Assembly: GCF_900167455.1 (NCBI RefSeq)
Contig: NZ_FUWJ01000001.1
Coordinates: forward strand, 1,054,001-1,118,000
From: Enhydrobacter aerosaccus
Lineage (GTDB): Bacteria > Pseudomonadota > Alphaproteobacteria > Reyranellales > Reyranellaceae
Length of the DNA: 64,000 bases
Direction: 5' to 3'
This document shows, piece by piece, positions 8,103-16,252 of this stretch (positions are counted from its first letter, which is position 1; every line of letters starts with the position of its first letter). The position numbers and the translations under genes were made by a program. The notes under the pieces were generated by a model, which had not been told where the DNA came from, did no database searches, and worked only from the letters and a program-made list of their open reading frames with translations.

Positions 8103-9322
8103 GGCGCTGTTGCCGTCTCTCCAACACGGCGAGCCGTCACGTGGCTTTTGACGAATTCGGCCAGGTTTCCGCCAGGAAACTTGAAGCCCGGGAGGCCGGC
8201 GGCAGCCGCCGCCTCCATGTCCGTATCGCGATCGCCGATCACGAATGACTTGGCAGGATCGGTCGGCCACTCCTGCTGGAGGCGGCGGATCATGCCCGGC
8301 TTGGGCTTCCTGAACTCCGACACCTGCCGGTAGCGATCGACCGCGCCCTCGGGGTGGAAGGGACAGTATTCGAACGCATCGACATGGGCGCCGCGGCTCT
8401 GCAGTTCTTCCGCCATCCAGCCGTGCAACTCATGGATCTGCTCTTCGGCATAGTAACCGTGCGCGACGCCCGCCTGGTTGGTGATGACGAAGACGTAATA
8501 GCCGGCATCGTTCAACCACTTGACGGCATCGATGGCGCCGTCGATCCACGTGACCTGATCGATGCGGTGGACATAGCCGTCGTCGCGGTTGAGCACGCCG
8601 TCGCGATCGAGAAATGCCGCCGGCCGACGCATGCAGGCCGGGATGAACGTCTGGGCTCGGGCGAAGTCGTCCGGCACGCCGATATCGATGAAGGCGCCTC
8701 GGGCCGCATACCCGAGGAGGCGTCCTTCCTGTGCCAGTTTGGGCAGGATCTCGCGCTCCAGGGAGCAGGGCAGAGTTTTGATCTCGTCGAGCAGGCTGCG
8801 ACGGGCCAGATAGATTCCGGCATTGATGGGCTGTGAACTGTCGCCTTCCGGATGGAAGCCCTTTATCCGTGCGCCGGCCAACTCGACTCGGCCGTAACGG
8901 CTGCCGACGATGCCGGTGGCAAGCGCCACGTGCATCGCCCAGTGTTCGTGCGCGTCTGCCGTCGCGAGATTCAGCCAGTTGAAGTCGAAAAAGGAATCTC
9001 CATTCAGGAGAAAGAAGGAGTCGTCGAGTCTGTCTCGAGCATGAAGAAGCGCTCCACCGGTCCCAGCCGGCTCCGCTTCGACAACGACATCGACGGCGAG
9101 CGAGTCGAAGCGCTTACCATCGTAACGCGAAACGATCTCGTGCGATTGATAACCGGCCAGCAACAACAGCCGATTCAGGCCGAAGCGACGAGCGTCATGG
9201 ATGAGATAGTCGAGGAAGGGACGGCCCCCTACGGCGAGCAGGGGCTTGGGCGTCTGGTCGGTGAGTGTCCCCAGCCTCGTGCCGCGGCCACCAACCAGGC
9301 AGACTGCTTGAGTGACAGGCAT
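8096..9322 (-). CDS. Bifunctional sugar-1-phosphate nucleotidyltransferase / HAD phosphatase (HddC-GmhB-like fusion)
   Basis: A 408-residue fusion. Residues 1-230 are a nucleotidyltransferase (CLVGGRGTRLGTLTDQTPKP at 8-27, LLNGDS at 105-110), as in heptose-1-phosphate guanylyl- and other sugar-phosphate transferases. Residues 235-400 are a HAD phosphatase of the GmhB/HisB type with DRDGVLN at 239-245, TNQAG at 281-285 and IGDRDTDM at 362-369. GmhB normally binds zinc through CxH and CxC. Here C320 and H323 remain, but the CxC is replaced by S335-E-F337. The fusion implies two successive steps of an NDP-heptose route in one protein. Confidence 0.8.
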   Translation of the reverse strand: MPVTQAVCLVGGRGTRLGTLTDQTPKPLLAVGGRPFLDYLIHDARRFGLNRLLLLAGYQSHEIVSRYDGKRFDSLAVDVVVEAEPAGTGGALLHARDRLDDSFFLLNGDSFFDFNWLNLATADAHEHWAMHVALATGIVGSRYGRVELAGARIKGFHPEGDSSQPINAGIYLARRSLLDEIKTLPCSLEREILPKLAQEGRLLGYAARGAFIDIGVPDDFARAQTFIPACMRRPAAFLDRDGVLNRDDGYVHRIDQVTWIDGAIDAVKWLNDAGYYVFVITNQAGVAHGYYAEEQIHELHGWMAEELQSRGAHVDAFEYCPFHPEGAVDRYRQVSEFRKPKPGMIRRLQQEWPTDPAKSFVIGDRDTDMEAAAAAGLPGFKFPGGNLAEFVKSHVTARRVGETATAPQ

Positions 9323-9612
9323 GTTTGGGGGCGAATCCGGGGCTGTGAATCAAAAAGCGGGGTTGATATATATGATCGCCGCTGGCGACACTAGCGCAAT
9401 GAAATTTGGGAAACCAAGGGCCGTGATCACGAAAAGCGCGGGCCGGCGCCGTCGCCTTGACTGATGAAGGTCTGTAAGCTAGCGGACGCCCACAATCAAA
9501 GATCGCCCCTCATCGACTTGAGATAATTGTCGTTTATGCCCCTTTCGAATCCCGGCTTTGCTGCCAACAGATACCCTCGGAACGGCTTGTTCATCCAGTC
9601 GGGAGCCTTGGG
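9323..9612. other. Intergenic region with AT island and possible gene remnant
   Basis: This 290-bp stretch separates two divergent genes. It contains a short AT tract, TTGATATATAT at 9363-9373, identical over 11 bases to part of the palindrome at 16141-16166. On the minus strand the last 39 codons before a TGA at 9496-9498 read like real protein (ending KSMRGDL), but no start or longer gene accompanies them. No RNA gene was recognised. Confidence 0.4.
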
Positions 9613-10752
9613 GTGACCGACGCCAGCCTGTTCATGCGGTTTTCCGGCGTGTTGCTCGACACCTGGAGAAAAGGCCTCGATCGCTTCGCAACTCATAGTG
9701 CACCCAAGCCTCCGGAAGAGACGGACCCGGAACTGCTCTATGTGCGCGCCCGCGGATTGGCGCGCGCCGGCGACTACGACACGGCGTCCCGATTGTTCGT
9801 TCGCGCTGGCGAGCTTGCTCCCACCATGGCCGAGGCTCTCGAGGCCCAGGGCGAAATTCTCGACATCGAGGGCAAGCCTGAACAGGCGATGTCGAAGTAC
9901 GAAGCCGTGCGCAAGCTGCGATCGCAGATCCGCGACAGTGCTCCCGATCGCCCGTTCGTGCTGCGCCAGCGCCGACGCTTCACGGCGGAGATCGCCGCCT
10001 ATACGTCGGTGCTGCACTCGATCAGACGCCATACCTTGCCGCATATCGCCCGCGGCAATGCCTATCTCGCCGAGGGTCGCCCCAAGGAAGCGCTGAACGA
10101 CTACAACGACATCCTGCGCTGGAAGCCCAACCATCCCGACGTGATGGCGCTGAAGGGTGAGGCGCTCGCCATGCTCGGTGAGCATGACAAGGCGCTGCAG
10201 GCGTTCGATGTCGCCGTTGCCGGACGATCCAAGAATCCCGACATCCTGAGTGGTCGCGCGATCTCGCGCTTGGCGGTGGGGCGGCTGGACCAAGCCGATG
10301 CCGATTGGCGCCGGCAGCTGGAGCTTCTGCCGGCGGAACACGCTTCGGCACGGGGCTGCGTGGCGCTGCGTCTTGCCGATTACGAGAAGGCCTTGCCGGA
10401 ATGGGAGCGGGCGCTCGAGAAGGAGCCTCACGATCCGTACTGGCAGCTTTATCGTTTGACGGCGTTGCATCGGCTGGATCGTTCTGCCGGTCCGATCCAG
10501 ATCGACACGATCGATGTCTGGCCGCAGCCATTGCTGGCGTTGCACGCCGCGAAGCTGACGGCGGACGAGGTGCTGGCCTGCGCCGATACACCGGAGCGGC
10601 GGGCGGAAGCCCTGTTCCAGATCGGCGTCCTGGCTCTGCCGTCGGATCCGGCCGAGGCGCGGAAGCGCTTCAACGAGGTGGTCGAGAAGGCCCCGCCCTC
10701 CATGATCGAGTATGCCGCGGCGCGCCACGAACTGGCGCGGCTCGGCTCGTAA
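9613..10752 (+). CDS. Tetratricopeptide-repeat protein
   Basis: A 379-residue protein made mainly of helix-turn-helix TPR units from about residue 40 onward. Typical units are LYVRARGLARAGDYDTASRLF, ALEAQGEILDIEGKPEQAMSKY (described as positions 42-62 and 75-96) and ALKGEALAMLGEHDKALQAF. TPRs bind proteins, so this is likely a scaffold. The start is GTG at 9613 after GGGAG; ATG at 9634 is an alternative. The glycosyltransferase-like gene follows 24 bases later on the same strand, suggesting that the two products work together. Confidence 0.83.
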   Translation: MTDASLFMRFSGVLLDTWRKGLDRFATHSAPKPPEETDPELLYVRARGLARAGDYDTASRLFVRAGELAPTMAEALEAQGEILDIEGKPEQAMSKYEAVRKLRSQIRDSAPDRPFVLRQRRRFTAEIAAYTSVLHSIRRHTLPHIARGNAYLAEGRPKEALNDYNDILRWKPNHPDVMALKGEALAMLGEHDKALQAFDVAVAGRSKNPDILSGRAISRLAVGRLDQADADWRRQLELLPAEHASARGCVALRLADYEKALPEWERALEKEPHDPYWQLYRLTALHRLDRSAGPIQIDTIDVWPQPLLALHAAKLTADEVLACADTPERRAEALFQIGVLALPSDPAEARKRFNEVVEKAPPSMIEYAAARHELARLGS

Positions 10753-10776
10753 TCGCATCAGTCGCACGAGGACCAG

Positions 10777-12354
10777 ATGTTCTCCGTCATCATCTACGGC
10801 CGCAACGATAGCCACGGCTACAACCTCCACAAGCGCGCTGCGATCAGCTTCAACGCGATCGCCGAGGTCATGTCGGATCCCGACGACGAGATCCTGTTCG
10901 TCGATTACAACACGCCCGACGATCATCCGACCTTCCCGGAAGCGATCCAGGATACACTGACGGAGAAGGCCAAGAAGGTGCTCCGCATCTTCCGCGTGCG
11001 ACCCGAGCAGCACGTGCATCTCAAGGCACGGACCCATCTGGTGGCCTTGGAGGCGCAGTCGCGCAACGTGGCGCTACGGCGCTCCAATCCGCGCAACCGC
11101 TGGATCCTCTACACCAACACCGACATGCTGCTGGTGCCGCGCGACGAGAAGCAATCGCTGAGCGACATCCTGGGCGAAATTCCGGACGGCTTCTATCAGG
11201 TGCCGCGCTTCGAGCTGCCCGAGATGCTGTGGGAGGCCGCCTTCGACCGCAAGGATGCGGTCGGCAACATCGCCAAGCTGCGCGACTGGTCCAGGCGCTT
11301 CCATCTCAATCAGGTCGTGCACAACTTCATGCCGATGCGCTACGACGCGCTGGGCGATTTCCAGGCCGCGCTGCGCGAGGACATGTTCGCGATCCACGGC
11401 TTCGACGAGGAGATGCTGCTGGGCTGGCACTGCGACTCCAACCTCGCGGCGCGGCTGGCGCTCTATCGCGGCTCCGTCGATACGCTGGTCGACAAGGTGT
11501 TCGGCTATCACTGCGATCACACGCGCGTCGCAGCGGCCAACAACAAGGGCCGGCAGACCAAGATGAACGACCAGGATCGGTTCATCTGGGACGTCTCGAC
11601 GCCGTATCTGCCGGATCAGGCCGAGAACTGGGGCTGGCCGGAGATGGAGATCGAGGAGATCCGCCTCGACAGGGATACCGCCTTCGAGCGCTTCTCTGCC
11701 GGCATCTCGGCCGCCCTCGAGCCGGCGGCCGAGCCGTACCGGACGACCAATCTCGAGTGGCATCTCTACAACGATCTGACCTACGACCTGCCGCACACCT
11801 TGCCGTTCGTGTGCGACCAGGTGCTGACCTATCCGCGCAATTCGGCGCTTATGTTCGTCGGCACTCGTCCCGATTTCCTGAGCCGTTTCGCGGTGGCGTG
11901 GCGCGCCATGGGATTCACCGGACCGATCCTGGTGCCGCGCGAATGCGAGGGCCTGCCCCTGGATACGCCGGGTGTGGAAGCGGGGCCGTTCAACGACCTG
12001 CTGCGACGGACCGACATGTTCATCTTCGAGTTCGGCGTGGCGACCCAGGGCATCAACGAGCCGGTGCGCACCGGGCGCATCCTCGAGGCGATCGACGAGA
12101 AGCGGCTCAAGGGCGTCGAGCGCCTGTTCCGACAGGCCGCCGCTCGCGAGGAAGAGACCCGACCGGCCCATCGCCGCCTGTCGCGCCGCTTCATCGGGGT
12201 CAATGTGATCTACAACCGGTTCTGGCCGCTGTTCACCGACTATATCAGCGCCAACATCAACCCGTTCTGCGGTCAGGTCCTGGCCGGCAATCCGCGCATC
12301 GACCCGACCATGAAGGGCAAGGTCCTGCGTCTGCGCGGACGATACGCGATCTAG
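10777..12354 (+). CDS. Two-domain glycosyltransferase-like protein with GRND motif
   Basis: A 525-residue protein. Its N-terminal half (about 1-290) looks like a GT-A transferase: MFSVIIYGRNDSHGY, DEILFVDYNTP, NRWILYTNTDMLLVP (with a DxD-like TNTDM) and the late HGFDEEMLLGWHCDSN segment. The C-terminal half (about 340-525) is a second domain with PRNSALMFVGTR and FEFGVATQGINEP that I cannot name. GAGGA precedes the ATG, and the TPR gene lies 24 bp upstream, so the two probably form an operon. It shares the GRND start with the protein at 4727-5812. No signal peptide or membrane segment is seen. Confidence 0.72.
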   Translation: MFSVIIYGRNDSHGYNLHKRAAISFNAIAEVMSDPDDEILFVDYNTPDDHPTFPEAIQDTLTEKAKKVLRIFRVRPEQHVHLKARTHLVALEAQSRNVALRRSNPRNRWILYTNTDMLLVPRDEKQSLSDILGEIPDGFYQVPRFELPEMLWEAAFDRKDAVGNIAKLRDWSRRFHLNQVVHNFMPMRYDALGDFQAALREDMFAIHGFDEEMLLGWHCDSNLAARLALYRGSVDTLVDKVFGYHCDHTRVAAANNKGRQTKMNDQDRFIWDVSTPYLPDQAENWGWPEMEIEEIRLDRDTAFERFSAGISAALEPAAEPYRTTNLEWHLYNDLTYDLPHTLPFVCDQVLTYPRNSALMFVGTRPDFLSRFAVAWRAMGFTGPILVPRECEGLPLDTPGVEAGPFNDLLRRTDMFIFEFGVATQGINEPVRTGRILEAIDEKRLKGVERLFRQAAAREEETRPAHRRLSRRFIGVNVIYNRFWPLFTDYISANINPFCGQVLAGNPRIDPTMKGKVLRLRGRYAI

Positions 12355-12360
12355 CGATCG

Positions 12361-12407
12361 CCGCTCCGGGCTCTCCGGAGCGGGTCGTCGGGGCGCTTAG
12401 CGCCCCG
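12361..12407. terminator. Double hairpin between convergent genes
   Basis: Two stem-loops lie back to back. CCGCTCCGG (12361-12369) pairs perfectly with CCGGAGCGG (12375-12383), and CGGGGCGC (12389-12396) pairs with GCGCCCCG (12400-12407). The three-base loop of the second is the TAA stop (minus strand) of the UDP-sugar dehydrogenase gene. There is no T tract, so intrinsic termination is uncertain; the position between convergent genes supports a 3'-end role. Confidence 0.5.
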
Positions 12408-13728
12408 AGCCGAGATACAGCACGTCGGCGACGTCGGCGAATTTGTCCGCGGGCAGGGTGCGCCACAGATCCAGGATCGTGAGGCGCTGGCCGTTGCGCT
12501 TGCACCAGGCCGGATCGATCGCCTTGTACTCCGGCCAGCCGGTGCCGACGATCAGCAGGTCGCAGTCGCGCACCGCGCTGTCCAGGGACGAGGCACCCAC
12601 GACCTTTTCTCCCAGCACGGTGAGGGCCGCATCCTGCGCCAGCGGATCGTGCACGGTGACGATGTAGCCGGCGTCAGCCAGCTTGGCCGCGATCTTGACG
12701 CTGTGGCTTTCCTCGACCACCGGCGTCTGCGGCTTGTACGACAGGCCGAGCAGGGCGATGCGGGTGCCGGCCTTGGCGAACTTGGCCACCAGGCCCGAGA
12801 CGCGTTCGATCTGGTGATTGTTGATACGGTCGGTCGCCTCGGCAACGTCGGCTCGGGCGCCGATCTTGCGGGCCAAGGCGGCGAAGGCGACGTTGTCGCG
12901 CGGGAAGCAGGGACCGCCATAGCCCATCGCGCCCTTGAGATACTTGGCGCCGATGCGGGTATCGGCACCCAGCGCCTTGGTCACGACGTCGACATCGGCG
13001 CCCGGCAGGCGGTCGCACAGGTCGGCCAGCATGTTGGCGTAGGAGATCTTGGTCGTGACGTAGGTGTTGACCGAGATCTTGGTGAGCTCGGCATTCACGA
13101 AGTTCATGCGCTGCACCGGCGGCTTCTTCTCGCACATCTGCAGATAGATGGTCTGCAGCATGTCACCGGCCTTGGCATCGCTTTCGCCGATCAGGATCGA
13201 GTCCGGATAGAGCATGTCGCGCACGACGCTGCCCAGCGCGATGAATTCCGGATTGTAGCAGAGGCCGAGCTCGGGCCCGACCTTGCGGCCCGATGCCGCT
13301 TCCAGCGCCGCCTTGATCTCGGTGCCGGTGGTGCCCGGCATCACGGTACTGGTGATGACGACGACGTGATAGCCCTTCTTGGTGCGGAGCGCCTTGCCCA
13401 GCGTCTCCATGGCCTGCAGCACGAAACGGTTGGAGAAGAAGCCGGTGCTGTCGGACGGCGTCGGCACGATCACGAAGCTGGCGTCGCTCTTCTGCACCGC
13501 CTCGTTGGCGTCCATGGTGGCCGACAGCCGCTCCTTGTTGGCGGCGATCAGCTCGTTGAGCTGCGGCTCGACGATCGGCATCTTGCCGGCATTCATGGCA
13601 TCGACGAAGGTCTTGTTGACGTCGAGGCCGATGACCGTGAAGCCACGGCTTGCCAGAACGGCGGCGAGGGGGGCGCCGAGCTTGCCGAGGCCGACGACGG
13701 AAACGCGAGGCAGAGAAGCTGAGGTCAT
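12397..13728 (-). CDS. UDP-glucose/GDP-mannose dehydrogenase family protein
   Basis: A 443-residue NAD-dependent enzyme that oxidises the C6 hydroxyl of an NDP-hexose to a uronic acid in two steps. The NAD motif GLGKLG is at residues 13-18, TSTVMPGTT near 127, and the catalytic cysteine is C274 in GYGGPCFPRDN. The C-terminal NDP-sugar-binding domain begins near 320 with LGLSYKPQTPVVEES. The ATG at 13728 follows GGGAATGG; the frame is open upstream but those residues look non-coding. It closes the surface-glycan locus, where it would supply an acidic sugar. Confidence 0.9.
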   Translation of the reverse strand: MTSASLPRVSVVGLGKLGAPLAAVLASRGFTVIGLDVNKTFVDAMNAGKMPIVEPQLNELIAANKERLSATMDANEAVQKSDASFVIVPTPSDSTGFFSNRFVLQAMETLGKALRTKKGYHVVVITSTVMPGTTGTEIKAALEAASGRKVGPELGLCYNPEFIALGSVVRDMLYPDSILIGESDAKAGDMLQTIYLQMCEKKPPVQRMNFVNAELTKISVNTYVTTKISYANMLADLCDRLPGADVDVVTKALGADTRIGAKYLKGAMGYGGPCFPRDNVAFAALARKIGARADVAEATDRINNHQIERVSGLVAKFAKAGTRIALLGLSYKPQTPVVEESHSVKIAAKLADAGYIVTVHDPLAQDAALTVLGEKVVGASSLDSAVRDCDLLIVGTGWPEYKAIDPAWCKRNGQRLTILDLWRTLPADKFADVADVLYLGSGR

Positions 13729-13875
13729 AATCCATTCCCGTTTTGAGGGCCGGTACTGATACTGTCGGCAGCGCCGGGACGCCAGCCCCGAATTTGCGTC
13801 CAATGGGCGCCGATTCGCGGCTTGCGCCGTCCCGTCGCAGGGGCGAAAACTCCGCTCCAAACCTGAGGGAATCCA

Positions 13876-15366
13876 ATGAAAGTGGAATTTTCGGCCTTTC
13901 CGAAGGCTCTTTCCGGCAATGTCGCGGTATTCGTTTCAGCCGATAAGCAACTCCTGCCGACGGCAGAGAGCCTCGACGAGGGGGCGGATGGCGCCATCGG
14001 CCGGGCCATCGAAGCGAGCCGCTTCACCGGTGCCAAGGGCCAGACCCTGGTCGTGCTGGGCCAGGCCGATATCGGCCGCCTGTTGTTGCTCGGTGTCGGC
14101 AAGGCGAGCGAGCTCGACGCCCGGGGCGCGGAGAGCCTGGGCGGCCTGGTCGTGGCCGATGCCAATGCCGCTGGCCAGAAGGCGGTGACGGTGGTCGTCG
14201 ACGTGGTGGAGAAGAGCAAGCTGTCGCCGGCCCAGATCGCGGCCCACATCGCCCTCGGCGCGCAGCTGCGGGGCTATCGCTTCGACAAGTACAAGACCAA
14301 GGAGAAGGCCGAGCAGAAGCCGACGCTGCAGAAGGTCACCGTCGTTGTCTCGGCCGTGGCCGAGGCCAAGCGGGCCTATGCGCCGCTCGAGCCCGCCGTC
14401 GATGCGGTCTTCTTCACCCGCGATCTCGTGAGCGAGCCGGCCAACGTGCTCTATCCGACCGAGTTCGCGCGCCGTGCCAGGGAACTCACCAAGCTCGGCG
14501 TCAAGGTCGAGATCCTGGGCGAGGCCGAGATGAAGCGGCTCGGCATGGGCGCGCTGCTGGGCGTGGGCCAGGGCAGCGATCGCGAGTCCCAGCTTCTCGT
14601 CATGCGCTGGATGAAGGGACCGAAGAACCAGGCCCCGGTCGCCCTGATCGGCAAGGGCGTGTGCTTCGACACCGGCGGCATCTCGCTGAAGCCCGCGGGC
14701 GGCATGGAGGACATGAAGTGGGACATGGGCGGCGCCGGCGCCGTCACCGGTGCCATGAAGCTGCTGGCGGGCCGCAAGGCGCGCGTCAACGTCGTCGCCG
14801 TCTGCGCCCTGGTCGAGAACATGCCGGACGGCAAGGCGCAGCGTCCCGGTGACGTGGTCAAGACCATGTCGGGCCAGACCGTCGAGGTCATCAACACCGA
14901 CGCCGAGGGCCGCCTGATCCTGTGCGACGCGATGTGGTACGCGCAGGAGAAGTTCAAGCCGCAGGCGATGGTGGAGCTGTCGACGCTCACCGGCGCCATC
15001 ATCGTGTCGCTGGGCCATGAGCGCGCCGGCCTGTTCTCCAACAACACCCCGCTGTCCAATCAGCTGCGGGCCGCGGGTGCTGAGATCGGCGAGAAGCTGT
15101 GGCGCATGCCGCTCGGTCCGAAGTACGACAAGCTGATCGATTCCGACATCGCCGACATCAAGAACGTCAGCAACGGCCGCGATGGCGGATCGATCACGGC
15201 GGCGCAGTTCCTGCAGCGCTTCGTGCAGGAGGGCGTGGCCTGGGCGCATCTCGATATCGCCGGCGTGGCGTGGTCGGCCAAGGGCAACGACACCACTCCG
15301 AAGGGCGCGACGGCCTTCGGGGTGCGTCTGCTCGATCGGTGGATCGCGGATAGCTACGAGCGCTGA
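13876..15366 (+). CDS. pepA: Leucyl aminopeptidase (M17 family)
   Basis: A 496-residue cytosolic dizinc or dimanganese aminopeptidase that trims N-terminal residues from peptides. The family signature NTDAEGRL is at residues 340-347, and the metal and active-site segment IGKGVCFDTGGISLKP precedes it. The N-terminal macrodomain-like region and the length match the family. GAGGGAA precedes the ATG. The holC gene follows 7 bp after its stop, an arrangement common in alphaproteobacteria. Confidence 0.96.
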   Translation: MKVEFSAFPKALSGNVAVFVSADKQLLPTAESLDEGADGAIGRAIEASRFTGAKGQTLVVLGQADIGRLLLLGVGKASELDARGAESLGGLVVADANAAGQKAVTVVVDVVEKSKLSPAQIAAHIALGAQLRGYRFDKYKTKEKAEQKPTLQKVTVVVSAVAEAKRAYAPLEPAVDAVFFTRDLVSEPANVLYPTEFARRARELTKLGVKVEILGEAEMKRLGMGALLGVGQGSDRESQLLVMRWMKGPKNQAPVALIGKGVCFDTGGISLKPAGGMEDMKWDMGGAGAVTGAMKLLAGRKARVNVVAVCALVENMPDGKAQRPGDVVKTMSGQTVEVINTDAEGRLILCDAMWYAQEKFKPQAMVELSTLTGAIIVSLGHERAGLFSNNTPLSNQLRAAGAEIGEKLWRMPLGPKYDKLIDSDIADIKNVSNGRDGGSITAAQFLQRFVQEGVAWAHLDIAGVAWSAKGNDTTPKGATAFGVRLLDRWIADSYER

Positions 15367-15373
15367 TGCCTCG

Positions 15374-15826
15374 ATGGCGACGGAAGTCAATTTCTACCAT
15401 CTGACTCGCTCGTCGCTGGAAGAAGCGCTGCCGCGCCTGCTGGTGAAGACCCTGCAGGCCGGCGAGCGCGCCGTGGTGATGCTGGGCTCGCCCGAGCGGG
15501 TCGATGTCCTCAACACCCATCTGTGGACCTACGATCCCAACGGCTTCCTGCCGCACGGCTCCGCCAAGGAAGGCGATGCCGACCGCCAGCCGATCTGGCT
15601 GACGCATCTCGACGAGAACCCGAACGGCGCCGGCTTCCTGTTCGTCGCCGACCACGCCCATTCGGACCGACTGGACAGCTACAAGCGCTGCTTCGAACTA
15701 TTCGATGGACGCGACGACCAGGCCGTCGCCGAGGCCCGCGATCGCTGGAAGGCCTACAAGGCCGCCGGCCACACGCTGGTCTACTGGCAGCAGACCGCGA
15801 CCGGTGGCTGGGAAAAGAAGGCCTGA
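15374..15826 (+). CDS. holC: DNA polymerase III subunit chi
   Basis: A 150-residue protein with the chi-subunit start EVNFYHLTRSSLEEALPRLL, the RVDVLNTHLWTYDPNGFLPHG segment and the C-terminal ALVYWQQ-like strand (TLVYWQQTATGGW). Chi links the clamp loader to single-stranded DNA-binding protein. The ATG at 15374 is 7 bp after the pepA stop, so the two are co-transcribed. The frame is open far upstream, but those residues are the pepA gene in another frame. Confidence 0.93.
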   Translation: MATEVNFYHLTRSSLEEALPRLLVKTLQAGERAVVMLGSPERVDVLNTHLWTYDPNGFLPHGSAKEGDADRQPIWLTHLDENPNGAGFLFVADHAHSDRLDSYKRCFELFDGRDDQAVAEARDRWKAYKAAGHTLVYWQQTATGGWEKKA

Positions 15827-15837
15827 GGTCCCCCCGA

Positions 15838-15877
15838 GACCTGCCCGAATTGCGCAAATCCACTTTCCGCAATTCCG
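15838..15877. repeat. REP-like inverted repeat, copy 1
   Basis: The left arm CTGCCCGAATTGCGCAAA (15841-15858) is followed by five bases and a shorter right arm TTTCCGCAATTCCG (15864-15877). It belongs to the family whose fullest copy is at 16801-16853. It starts 14 bp after the holC stop, so it could also stabilise or terminate that transcript. Confidence 0.75.
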
Positions 15878-15889
15878 CACCACGCCCGG

Positions 15890-15941
15890 CCTCGCATCCC
15901 CTCGTGACGCCGCTTCGCGGCTCCTCGGGATGAGGTCGAGG
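15890..15941. repeat. GC-rich palindromic intergenic repeat
   Basis: CATCCC (15895-15900) pairs with GGGATG (15927-15932), and the inner GCCGC-TTC-GCGGC (15909-15921) forms a tight hairpin. The layout resembles the dispersed palindromes with a GCCGCTTCGCGGC core known from many rhizobial-type genomes; that likeness is from memory. Only one copy is seen in this window. Confidence 0.6.
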
Positions 15942-15965
15942 TTTGGTGCTGCGTAGCTGCTCAAG

Positions 15966-16025
15966 GGAGCGCGCAACTCCAGTTGCGCTCATCTGTATGA
16001 ATGCGCCACTGGAGTGGCGCGCTCC
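15966..16025. repeat. Cruciform-like nested inverted repeat
   Basis: An outer stem GGAGCGCGC (15966-15974) / GCGCGCTCC (16017-16025) encloses two perfect palindromes: GCGCAACT-CC-AGTTGCGC (15971-15988) and GCGCCACT-GG-AGTGGCGC (16003-16020). The stems compete, so either two hairpins or one long stem can form. No T tract follows, so its role is unknown. Confidence 0.7.
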
Positions 16026-16071
16026 TATGAGTCTCCATCCGATCGGAGGACAGGTGGGGAGGGCATTCCGA

Positions 16072-16095
16072 TTTTCCGCAATTCGGGCAGCTCTC
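16072..16095. repeat. REP-like element, right-arm half copy
   Basis: TTTTCCGCAATTCGGGCAGC followed by TCTC matches the right arm of the element at 16801-16853 in the same orientation. It faces the left-arm copy at 16231-16252, and the pair brackets about 135 bp that include the AT palindrome. Confidence 0.7.
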
Positions 16096-16140
16096 ACGAC
16101 GGGGAGCATGTCTGCCGGGCAAAGAGAGAGAAGGGAATAG

Positions 16141-16166
16141 ATATATATCAATATATTGATATATAT
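16141..16166. repeat. Perfect 26-bp AT-rich palindrome
   Basis: ATATATATCAATA followed directly by its exact reverse complement, centred between 16153 and 16154. Only two of 26 bases are G or C. It sits in a gene-free, repeat-filled gap. Such sequences can melt or extrude easily and can bind dimeric or nucleoid proteins; no function is shown here. Confidence 0.85.
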
Positions 16167-16230
16167 TACTTATATCTAACTATCCAAGGACAGCCGATCA
16201 GCCGGCTTCCCGGAGGGACTCCGCCCCGGA

Positions 16231-16252
16231 AGAGCTGCCCGAATTGCGGAAA
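16231..16252. repeat. REP-like element, left-arm half copy
   Basis: AGAGCTGCCCGAATTGCGGA and two further A residues match the left arm of the full element at 16801-16853 in direct orientation. It ends 13 bp before the stop codon of the 160-residue ORF on the minus strand. Confidence 0.75.

Noticed and set aside
9496-11037. 513-codon minus-strand frame opposite the TPR gene
   Set aside because: The part above 9612 is a shadow of the TPR gene. Only the last 39 codons look protein-like and are listed as a possible remnant.
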